Assembly (NCBI RefSeq): GCF_001949145.1
Contig: NW_019091547.1
Span: 189,945 to 253,944 of the forward strand
Reading direction: 5' to 3'
Origin: Acanthaster planci
Lineage: Eukaryota > Echinodermata > Asteroidea > Valvatida > Acanthasteridae
DNA length: 64,000 nucleotides
The position numbers were made by a program, and so were the translations under genes. A model generated the notes under the pieces. The model searched no databases. It saw only the letters and a program-made list of their open reading frames with translations, and was not told where the DNA came from. Shown here piece by piece: positions 23,801 through 35,800 of the stretch; positions within the stretch are counted from its first letter, which is position 1, and the number at the start of each line of letters is the position of its first letter.

Positions 23801-26800
23801 TTAACTGTCATGCTATTCCACCAAACTACACGTGTACACAGCACTATAAAGGTATGAAATCAAATTGAACTAAAGTCAGGGACAGATATCTTTTAACTGC
23901 AAACAGACTTCTCTTTTGTGTTGGAGCTGATCTGCAAAGCGGTGTAATTTGTGGCTAGAAACATTTTAGAATTTGTGAAGAATGCTTCAGGTAGCAAAAA
24001 ACTGGAAATAGGTACATGTACCCTCCATTTTCAGTCACATACATGTAGGGTTTGTTCTTTTGACGTCACAGTCGGGGTTTTTTCCCTACAAGTAGCTGCT
24101 AAAACTTTGACAGAATGTCGGTACAGAAAGCTAAACAGTTATTCACAAAGTGTTGAAAATCCCACGCAGCTATCAGAACTCCAGATAGTAATATACATAC
24201 TAAATGAAAATACAACCCTATTGAAAATTAATGGCACAGATGTCCATTTGTGAATGAATTTGAGGTAAAATCAAAAACCAACCCAAAGGTGATATTTTTG
24301 CAAATTTTGGCTGCCCATACAAGTTGTAGGCAAAATGAGAGCAGTCTGTTGAATGCCAAGGCACTCTACTCGGCCTTTGGGAATTTGGCAAATCTCAGCA
24401 TTGTCCCCTTTTCAGGCTTCATCCCTGATATCAAAAGTGCTTGGAGTCAAAATCAGGTAAAGCTGGAAATAGAGACAAAGCTGAGATTTGGAAAGCCCCT
24501 TCAAGTTTCTACATTTTCTTTCCCCTCCCAATGGCCAGGTGATGAGGCATCCAGACCACAACCCTGGCCAGGTCATCCTATGGGCCCACCACGAGAAGCT
24601 GGTGGTGGTGGACCAGAAGGTGGCCTTCGTGGGTGGCTTGGACATCTGCTACGGCCGCTGGGACGACTTCAAGCACCGGCTGGCTGACACAGGCTCGGCG
24701 CTGGTTGCCAATAAAAATGCATCGCTGCCAAGGCAGCAGGTGAGTGGCCCCTGTCCTGCTGTAAAACTGTGGAGTGTTAGATACAGATAAAGCTGTGATA
24801 ATCAAGTAATAGTTCCTTGGATGAAAGTCTGCTCAAAACTCGTTGAGAGTAGCTTTGACATGTGCTTTAGTGAACTTTAACCCCTTTTTAATTCTGCTAA
24901 GAAAAATTCGTAAAGGACTGTAATGTTTAGTTTTAAAGAATTTCACATGCAGTGTAAGTGCTTTTTGATTTTTTTTCTGAAAAGATAACTCTGGGTTTGT
25001 GGGTCATCGAGTGAGCTTCATTTAACAGTGAAATTCAACATGATTTCATTTTCAGATGGACTTGTTTATGAAACCGCCAAACATAGATCCAGACCCCACC
25101 CCTGGGCCTAAGGTTCATATCAAAAGTAATGAAGTGGATTACGTTGGTGATGACTCCGATGATGACATTGATGGAGTAGGTCAGAGGTCAAAGGTTGAAG
25201 AACCTTGACCTCGTATTGAAATTTCATTTGAAATGACATCTCTTCCAGTTTAAATTTCATTTGAATGACAGTTCATCCAAGCCATGCAGTAATTCCATGC
25301 TGTTCTCTCCCACTTAAAGCATCATGGTTTGCTGTTTATTGAAGAGAATGTTGTTCAGGCAGTTTTATAAAATTTATGCAAATTCAACACAGATTGGGTC
25401 AGTGTTTATTGGTTGCTTGCATGTACACGTATGAGCAAATAGTCATTCCAAAGACAGGCGTGTATCGCTTCACAAAGCCTGCATTTTAGAGACTTTCCAT
25501 TTATGTGTCGTTCATTTGCGGTGTCATCATACAGAGCCTATAATGTAGAGTTAGGGCATGTAGTTTATCATATTGAAAGTCAGAATTTGAAAGTGCCACT
25601 CCCTCTTAAGACTTGTGCATAGCTAGGGTCATGCTGTCACATTCTGAAATAGACCTTGATTTCACATTTGGACCAACCCATACAGACAGTTCAACATCCT
25701 GACATACATGTACATGTACATTACATATACCGGGACGTGAGTTATACCATGTACCTGTAAATGTGCACTGTTTGGCCTGGGGGCACCTGAGCATCTTCCA
25801 CCTACCTACATGTATGGCAAACGTGTGTACATGCAAAACCTTTGCAATTTTCATTTGCCCAGAACAGATGCATCACCTTTTTAAAATTCACTGATTCATT
25901 CACTCACACCACAGTCCTTAGAAATCTTAATATGGAATCTTGGTCAGTGGCTTGGTAAGTTAAGGAGGTGAATTGACATTGAGACTTTTATTACGAAAAC
26001 ATTCTGCTTTGAAATAGCCATTCAGTTGACATTTCTCAACCAGTTTGGTGAAAGGCTTTACCCTTGGCACTATAAATTAGGGTTCTACTTTGGCTGTGAT
26101 GTACACATTTTTCTGGTGGAGACTGTTCCTTTTTGCATTTCATTTTTGAGAATATTCTTCCACACTTGCCCCTTCCTTTTCATCCAGCACGCTGCATATC
26201 TAGGCTTTGCATGTCACAGACACAGTAAAGGGGGGCTAGTAAGTTACTGCCACCTTCACAGTGTTTTCCTTGACGGTGTTTAAATATTTGCCATGTGTCG
26301 TGGGCGCTTTTTTTTTCATGACCTGCTCTCCATATGCATCAGCCTGGAGGTTATAACTGGGTTGAAACCAGAGAGTGATTGCTGTTTTCAATGAAAATCA
26401 ACTTCAACATCTATTTTAGTGTCCTAACTGACAGGTATTCTTTTTGATGGAAATGATGGTGGTCATTAACCCTAACCCCCTAGGGACCATTGAAATCCTG
26501 CATAACCTTGTTCGGTTCAGCATGGTTAGGGTTAAGGGAACCATACCTAGTGTGTGGCTTTGAAAAATTGCTGATTTTTCATTATCACCACTTTGTGTGA
26601 TTATTTCAAAAGGCGCACTCAGATAGGGTGTGTCTTGCATCAAAGTGAGGGTTGTACCCCTCTGGTACATGTACTTGCATTATTCCAAAGGTTCCCAGTT
26701 AAAAATTGCATCTTGCAATTGCTCCTTGAACTTTTGTACTCCCAGACCATTCTGGTGGAAATACACTGCTCTTGTAGGCTCTGCACACAAGCTCCCATCC

Positions 26801-29800
26801 CCCTCTGTGGTAACAGAGAGAGGATGGGCCGACATTTGAATACCATTGCCACTGTGCGTTCGGTGCTTACCCCCCCCGGTATGCGAATGGCATGACGTCC
26901 TTAAGGGATTGTGTATACTCAGATTATACATGCTCAGTGCAATGTGTGCACAAACAATTGCATACACAGTGGTTCCAAAACAGAAAATGACGCAAGCAAA
27001 TATTGCTCATTTTAAACATTTTAAACCGTATTTATAGCTAATATGCTTTTAAGGAGGACACTCATCTTGCTTGCTTTTGGTGATCCAGAGATATACATGT
27101 ACATGTCGTCTAGTAAACACAAAGCAATCAATATTGAGTTTGTGTCACTTTCTCCTCTGATTACTAGACCTAATTGAATTGACAAAATGTGCATTTCGCC
27201 TTTGTAGTTTCACTCACAGGAGATGCTGACAGCACTATGCAACCCTCTTTTGCTAAAAACATACATGTAATCATTTGAACTTGTGCCTTGTTTCAGCCTC
27301 ATAGCCTGTCATTTCAAGGCAAAAAAGTGTCTACCCTCCTGCACCGAGGCCACATGAACTGTTACTTGTTCTGTAGGAAACGTTCTGAGCATTTCAAGCT
27401 TTGATACCCTCTCCTCTCATTGTCCACCATAACCTTACCTTTGCTCGGTCACTTCTTTCCCTATCAGCGGCCCCCTCCCTCCCCCCGCACTCCAACCAGC
27501 CCTGAGCCGGAGGACGAGGGGGGCTACTTCCGGAGGCCCCGGCTGAAGAGCGCCACGGCCTACCTCATGAACCCCATCCGCCGGCTGCGTCAGGAGGAGA
27601 CGCAAACCAGCGTGGACGAGAATCTGGACAAGCTGGGCCTGTCGGGCACGCCCAAGCTGTGGATTGGCAAGGACTACTGCAACTTCATTGCCAAGGATGT
27701 ACTGGCACCCGAGGAGTCCCTACAAGGTTGGTTGGGGGGGGGGAATAGTGTCTCGTACTGGTACCTGTTGGCATTATTATCCTTGCCCTGCTCGCGAAGG
27801 CACGGGGGCATGCCATTTTCTGCCTTGTCCTACATGTGTTTGTGCGTGTGCAAGTAATTAGTTTTCCCACTGTACCTTTTAGAAGGACATGAATATTAAC
27901 TTCAAACTTGGATGTGTGGGTTGGACATTGTGTCCTTCAAAAGCCCTTGAATTTTCGAAAGAGATTCAAAAGCTTGTCGATTTTTTGACCCATAGGTCAG
28001 AGATTAAGGGTCATCGTAATAGTCTTTACAGACCCTTAAAAATTAAGGGTCATTGAAATGTTTTCCCCACCGTAACTTGAGACAGATCTTCCATAGCAAC
28101 TGTGTGGGTCAGTCTTGGTGTTCTGTAGAATTCTATCAAGGGGCAACTAGAGAATCTCACCACAGCTTGAACAAGGAGAGGGAAAAGAGATGGAGAAAGA
28201 GAAGGCTAGTTAAAGCCATGGGTTTGTCATGGATTTTGTTAAAACACCATTCATGATTTTTTTTTCAAGGATTTCCCTTTTTAATCAAATTGCAAGCATA
28301 GTTTGAGTTTTTATTTGTTTTTCTAACTACATAATGTGGCCATAAATGCAAGTTTGGAAGATTTGACTCAAGCAAAGAAAGTTTGCAAGATGAACTTGCT
28401 TACAAAATAGGCTGTGCCTTGTTCTTACCTGCTAGTTTCCTTTCCCTACATAATCCATGTCCTCTGCACTTCTTAGCTCTTCTCTCTCCTGCACCCAGAT
28501 TCCGTTGACCGAATGAAAACCCCCCGCATGCCATGGCATGACATAGGCACCTGCTTGTACGGCAGAGTAGCTGCCGATGTGGCCAGGCACTTCATCCAGC
28601 GCTGGAACTTCACTAAGGTATATTTATACAGTGTATCCTCTGATGGGTTCCACTGCCTGGTTGGTACCCACCACCCTGTCCATCTGCCCAGAACAGCTTG
28701 TCCTTTTTAACGAAACATTTTGTGTATGGAAAAGTGTTGATCAGAGGGCATTGGATATTTAGAAATAGGAATTTTGAGGGTTTTTCTACTGTTTTGACAA
28801 ATTCTAATTGGTTAGTCACAGCCAAAGAGCTTAATCTCAAGCACAGCCTGAATATCTTGTTGGGATATACATGTACGTGTAGAGTCTGGAAATTGCTAGT
28901 TCACATTTGCTGTATAACTCTGGGTGGGAGTCAACTTTATTAGCATATTAAATTGATAATATACATGTGCATACAAAGCCAGTGTACTCTTCATGCACAT
29001 GTGTACTGAAAGGCTAGGTCAGCTACAGTCAAAGGGCAGGTAGAATGGGCCACATGCAAAATAATCAATACGAGCTTTGACATTTATGATGCCCAGCCTT
29101 CCCCACCCCACGTGCAGTACGTAATGTGAGGTGGGTTCTTCATATTGCCTGTGCTCTGCAATCAGGCTCATTCAACGTATACAATCTTGCTGCATCAATC
29201 ATAGCAAGGATTAGTACAGTACAGTCATGTCCAGATCTGGCGTCTGAGGCTGTGTCGAGGTCTCTGCCAGTTGCAAATTTGTGAGGACATGCAGACATGC
29301 ATGGGACAACAGATGCAGTCTACCCTCAAGCCCACTTGAGATACCGCCTTTCTGTCTGATTACAAGATAGCTTGCACTGCATGGTAGTGTTAGTTTAAAC
29401 TTTAAGGAGGAGGGGGAAGTCTTTGGGATATAACTTGGGGAGGGGGCTATCCAATCTACATGTACAAACATGCCAAACAGTTTTCGTTATTGTGTCTTTA
29501 TATGTGATTTGTTTCTGCATTTTCCTTGCTTTTGGTCACATCCTCAATTTATGCATTTATTCTATTACCTCGTCACTTCCAGAAAGAGAAAGCTGAGAGA
29601 CTGAACCACTATCCACTGTTGCTTCCTAAGTCCACATCTTCCATCGAGGTGAAGGAGGAACACAAGACCAACTCGGTACCCTGCAATTGCCAGGTACCCC
29701 TCAACCTACTCACTGCATGATTGCAGGACACGACCTTCACGGAGGCAATTGCCTTGATGTTCCTGGTCTTTGCCTCAATGCCCATCGAAATGTCCCCAGA

Positions 29801-32800
29801 GACAAATTGATTTTCTCATACCAGTGCAAATGAGAAATTGTCTTGCCTTTTCAATGAAGTTCCTGCCCTGTGACAAGCTTGCCATTGCAATCTAGTTTTC
29901 GCTTTTTCTTGATATATGCACTTTTCCCATGAACAGCTTTCCAAACTCTGTGCTGAAAGTCCCACTTGTTTACTGGTCCTGCTTAAATTTGCCTCTGAGA
30001 AAGATTGTGCTATGATCAAAACAGTCCCTTCAGCCAGATTTTTAAGCTCTGTATATTTCAGGTCACCACAGTTTGCAGCATGTTTTAGTTTTAATCTCTA
30101 AGTCTAAAGTGAAAATAAGAGTAGCCTGTGAACAACTGTGAAAAGATCTTTTTGCAGGGCTTCCGCAGCCTGGAAAAAAGTCAGGAAAAGTCACGGAAAT
30201 TTGCTCTTATTTTCCGGGCCTGGAAAAGTCTTGGAATTTTGTAAAATGACTAAAGTCATGCCAAAGTTTTCAAATTTTCAAACACTCTGTGTGATTTCTA
30301 TCAGAAAGAAGTGCTTTAAATGCATGATTTTATTCGCAACTTTAAAATTCCGAATAATCCAAGAAATTGTGTTATTGGGTCATGGATTCTCATAATTTGG
30401 TCATGGAAAAGTCATGGAATTCAATTGTCCTCCAGGTGCAGGGACCGTGTTCTTAGATAAGTATACTGTTTATAATACAGCTAAAGTATGTATTTGAGTC
30501 TCTGATCTTGAAGTTATACTAATCCCACTTTAGCATCACCAATTGTTCATGTAATTCATTTTATTACATGTACATGTATGTTCTTTCAAATAAGAGTAAA
30601 AAATTCAGATTCAGGCTGAATTCTGAAGTTTTGTAAACCCTGGAATTAGCAAAAAAGTCCTCGTATCTTGTTGGTGAAATTGTTGTAAAGAGAATGCATT
30701 GTAACTCTGCTTTTCCAATCTTACAGTTGCTGCGTTCTGCCAGTAAGTGGTCCGTGGGTGTGAAGCACACTGAGGACTCGATACAGAAGGCGTACATCAA
30801 GCTGATTGGGGAAGCCAAGCATTACATCTACATTGAGGTAAGTCAGACCAAATATTGGGCTTTTTGTCGTTCACAGTGTACACGTTTCTCCACGAGTGGT
30901 TGGTTTTCACCTCAGCATACCCCAAGTGTAGACCCAAAGTTCTTGGAGCATCAACCCAGTCACCAGCTTTGGGCGTGGGGGGGGGGGAACTGTACCAGTT
31001 AGGGCTTATATCTCAAGAGCAATAGATGATTTTGATGCCTATGATTTGTGTCAATGGCGAGGCCCGCTGCTCACTAAGGGAGCCCCCCCACCTCCACCCA
31101 AGAGGCCTGATCTTAAGGTGTACATGTACAACAAATGTACGATGATAACAATAACTGTAATGGGTACAGTATACAGCATTCCCATTGTATCAGTGATCCA
31201 AGGCACTTGACAGTTACTACCTGTTCAGCAGGATAGACCACTCAACAGCCAGTGTAGGCACAGCTGGGTTTATAAGGAGAGGCAAGTAGGGAGGGTAAAG
31301 TGTCTTGCCTGAGGACACAGCATATTACAAGTTGTTGATTTGAACCCTGAACTTACAGATATATGATTTTATCACCAAAGTATCCCAGTATTCACAAAAC
31401 AAGGAAGCAGTGAACAGTGAATGAGCTACAAGGCAGGAGTTGATGGATGGCGACCCATTTTAATTGATGATTTCTTTTTTTTTCTCCTGTGGTTCTAGAA
31501 CCAATTCTTTATCACCCTTCCTGATAGTGAGGTGACTAATGGCATTGCTCAAGCTCTCTACCAGCGGATTCTCCGGGCTTACGAGTGAGTTCAAAGAAAT
31601 CACGGAAGTCTCAAAGTTCAAACTGTGTACAATATATGACAGTCTTTTATGTTAGTAAAAATTGCACAGGTTCCTTTTAACCCCTTCACGGCGGAATTAT
31701 TTTGACCGGGACTGCTGGGCTGTGGTATGCCCTGAATGGAGGGCTTTGTCGAGCAGCAGGCCCCATTGAACCAGCAGCTGCATGTGTGGTATGCACTAAA
31801 GCTCACACAACGGTGCGGTAGTAACTTTTGACCATGCGAAAGCCTCACATCAAGTTGGTATCAGTATTACACATCTTGGACGAGGGCAGTCATATTATTA
31901 AATAGTCGGCAGATTTTTCCTATTCAATTCAGTTCAATTCCGATAGTGCCTATATAAGGCATTCAAGTTGTATATGTGTTGACAATTAATGAAGGATAAA
32001 GAAAATAGTACAAACAGTAGTAACTAAGATGACATTTGCACTACCGAGGCGTAATCGAAAGCCAAGGGCTTGTACTAAAAAGCCTTGAAAACAGACAGAC
32101 AAAAAATCACAGGACTAACAAACAGACAAGAAACAGAAAGATGACAGAATGGTTATTAGTGGGTGGATCTGATTGTAGCTGGAGCGTGCCCAATGTTACA
32201 ATAGTTGAAGTAAGGAAGGATTAGGGTAGAGTAAAGACTGAATAGAGTGGATGGGGAAGGATAGATTGGATAAGACACCTGTATTCCGTGAAGTGATCTT
32301 ACCAATCGAGGAAATGTGGTCATTCCAGATTAGCTCTGACCTGCCATTTGGAAAAATTTTTGTTTCCTGTTTTTTGGAATCGGGAAGGAAATCTCAGTGT
32401 TCTCTCTCAGCCAAACCAGTTTTTCAACGCCTCTCAAAACCAATGTTGTACATTTCTCATGTATTTTGGTAGTGATGAGCAACACAATGTGCATGATAAG
32501 TTAGTAAAATCGTCCATTTCTGATTTGTTCTAAGACACTCACGCTACCCCAAGTATGATGTGCATAATTTGTTATGCAAGTTACAGATTTACATGAAGCA
32601 ACTGGCACAGTAAAATATGTCAAGAGGTTACCTAAGGGAAGTTATGCCATCGTTGGAATGGAGATATTTCTGTCGTACATTTTGCACACAGGGAGCGCGA
32701 GACATTCCGCGTGTACGTGTTTCTGCCCCTCCTGCCCGCGTTTCAAGGTGACGTCGGGGAGGCAGGTGGAGGTGCCATTCACGCCATCCTGCATTGGGAG

Positions 32801-35800
32801 TACCAGTCCATCTGCCGAGGGAGCAAGTCACTGATTGGACGGTTGATGAAAGCTGGAGGTAGGTGATTGATCTTTGCTCAATGACAGCACACTTCCATTT
32901 TCTGGCATGCTGTCATGTTCTTGTCTCAGATGTTGGTTTAAACTGTCCGCAGTGTGATTTGTGTACGAGGTTTTCACTCCCATCAATTTTTAAGGAGTCT
33001 TGGCTCATCTCTTGGCTTCCAAAGTCTATTCACAAAACAGTTTGCAATTAATGTCATCATTCTGAAGGTGCTGGTGAAATGCAACTTCTGTCTAATTAGG
33101 AAGGGGCACACAAGCAATTATTGGTAGTCGACTACCGTGATCAATAATGCAAAAAGTGTTTTGAAGACAGTGGGCCTCAACAGCACTCCTAGAAAGGGCT
33201 GCAGTGTGGGTGAATGATAGAAATCAGTTCTTCTTTTCTTATGACAGTTAAGCAAGGCTTCAGTTCAGACAAATTATTTTCCTGTGAGTTTCCTTTGACT
33301 TGGAATAATAAACTTACCTGTGTTTTTTTTTAACCACTGTTCTTTTTCCAGTCAGCGATGTGCGGGAGTACATCACCTTCTATGGCCTGCGTACCCACGA
33401 CACGCTCAATGGCGAGCTGGTGACGGAGCTGGTCTACATCCACTCCAAGCTGATGATCGTGGATGACAGGGCCTTCATCTGTGGCTCGGCCAACATCAAC
33501 GACCGCAGCCTTCTGGGCAAGCGTGACAGCGAGCTGGCTGTGCTGGTGGAGGACACAGAGATGATCCCCAGCCGGATGAATGGGGAGGAGTACATGGCCG
33601 GCAAACTGGCCTTTGGTTTGCGGGAGTGGCTGTTCAAGTGAGTCAGGTCCAGCCAGGTTTAACTTTCTATGCCGTGCAATTGTTTTCTCAACCTCCCATG
33701 AAAAAAGCATCTAAGTGTTCCTGTTAACCCGAGTTTAAAATTTGGCTTGCTATTTGAAAAAAGTTGATTATGGCACCTTTTTGGTTTTTGTGCTTACAGA
33801 TTTTTGTATTCATGAGCAAATCTGTGATGTTATCACGGGGAAATATCCCCAATTTTAAATGATCTGTGCACGAAACTTTCTGACACATTTCTGCCCTCAA
33901 ATTTCCTAATCTATGGTGATTCATTTTTGTGTGTTAGCACATGGCAACAAGTCAATAAGCAACCTTTTTTCAGAAAAAAATCAAAAAGTGAATTTTGGGT
34001 TCATAGTTTGAACAGGAAGATAATTAGGCTAGACAGTGTCGGCCTCGAATGACATCATAGCAACAGCACCCTCAATGATCTGAAAAACTTTGAAATATTT
34101 CGGGTCATGCATTTTTTAAATTCACACGACCCAAAAGGAAGTGGCTTTCGTACCTTGAAGAAGAGTGGAAAGTTGCAGACAAAGCGCATCTAAGAAAAAG
34201 TCATTGCCTGGTTTAAAGTTCAGAAGGAAAGCAAATAGTATTGGCCGAGGGCCAGAAAGCGGATAAGCGAATGTGCATATAAATCTTGTACTGGTACCTT
34301 GTGTACAAGGGAGCAGTGTAATAAGTGAATGTATCGAGAACAGACTGCTGCTGAAATCAGCATAGGACGCGCACCCAGTTTTTAGTCCATCTTGAACACT
34401 CAAGCAGCTGAATAGAAGTTTCTTTTGCTTGCATTGTGCCACAAAGCTTTCCTATTACAGTCAGGTTGAGAGAGCAGACTGTTTAGAAATTTGATGGTTA
34501 ATATCGGGGAAGGAAGTTTGGTTGTGGGGGGCACATTATTGCTTGTCCCTTGAGCCACAAAGAGTGAAAGTTTATGGAAGTTGTATTAGAGCTATTAATT
34601 CAGTTGGAAAAAAATGGGAACCCCCCTTACTGTTACGCCGTGCTAAACCTAATGCCGCTAAACCTAATGCAACTATCCCCATTTCCCCTTTTGGGGGTAA
34701 TGAATGGGTCATGGATGCTGTGTAGGTCAACTTCCTCATTGTGGCAACTTGTCTTTTCACCTGTGGTAACATCTCTCAGAGTGATATACGAAACATTCAA
34801 CTTAAACATCTAACATCCAGGATGCTATAGTCGCCAGGTCCCTTATTTCGCCACTTACTGTGAAAACCAGTGAGACTTGACAATAGGTGGCAAAATTAGG
34901 GACCTGGTGACGAGAGGATCATGGACATCAATCACATCACCAATTTAGTGTTCAAGCATTTTTTGGGGGGGGGAGGGTTGATCACAATGCCGTCATTGTA
35001 TTTGTCTTTCCAGAGAGCATCTGGGGGTTTTGCAAGGACATGGAGAAATAGATATGACTGACCCCGTGTCGGATTCCTTCTACAAGGGCGTGGTCATGAA
35101 ACTGGCCAGTGATAACACAGTCATCTTTGAGCTGGTGAGGAATGAACCATGTCTAAGTTACTACGTGTATGCCTGTGGAAGCTAGCAACTGGCTGTGGCT
35201 ATTTCCTATAGACTTGTGTGTTTTCCTCAGCCTTAGCCAAGTAATTAGCCGTGTTGGTGCTGTTGGCTCCTAACCCCCCTTCCCAAAGGAACAAACTGTC
35301 TCTTTTTTTTTTTTACTAATGAAAAGGCAATTGTTTGGAACAATTTCATTTTGTTTCCTTCCAAACTTCGATTTTTATCTCTCCTCCCCTCACCCCTGCC
35401 AAAAACATTAGATCTGCGGAAATTTGGTTTTGGATCCAACCTTGCTTCCTAAGGGACTACTGAGGATCAAGATCCGATTGAGGGCGCTTTCTGGAATTAA
35501 AACAATGTGGACATTTCTATGTGCTGGCTTGTGTCTCTATCTTTTGTCTTCGTCTAGAGTTCAGCAAGCAGTTTAGAACATTTCTGTTTGAAACAATATT
35601 TTCATTTTCCATCCTGAAACATTAAAAAACGTTTCCAGTGCCCAAGCTCACCTGTGCCCAGTTACCGAGTCCAAAAGAGACGAATGTGGTGCAGAACATG
35701 AGTAGGTGCTGTTCAGCTATTTGGGATCAGTTTGAATATTTTTGAGGGTACTGAGCACGTTCTGTTTGAGTTACATGGAGCTGAGGGGCCTTGACTTGGA

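Noticed and set aside
26465-26540. Interstitial telomeric repeat
   Set aside because: Only one or two imperfect TTAGGG/CCCTAA words on each arm of a small foldback; not an array.
31677-31694. Third piggyBac-like element starting TTAACCCCTTCACGGCGG
   Set aside because: No inverse end or second TTAA partner could be found in the following 500 bp.
34122-34442. Minus-strand 106-codon frame
   Set aside because: Intronic, hydrophobic and Ser/Cys-rich without domain pattern, and no splice or start context; likely chance.
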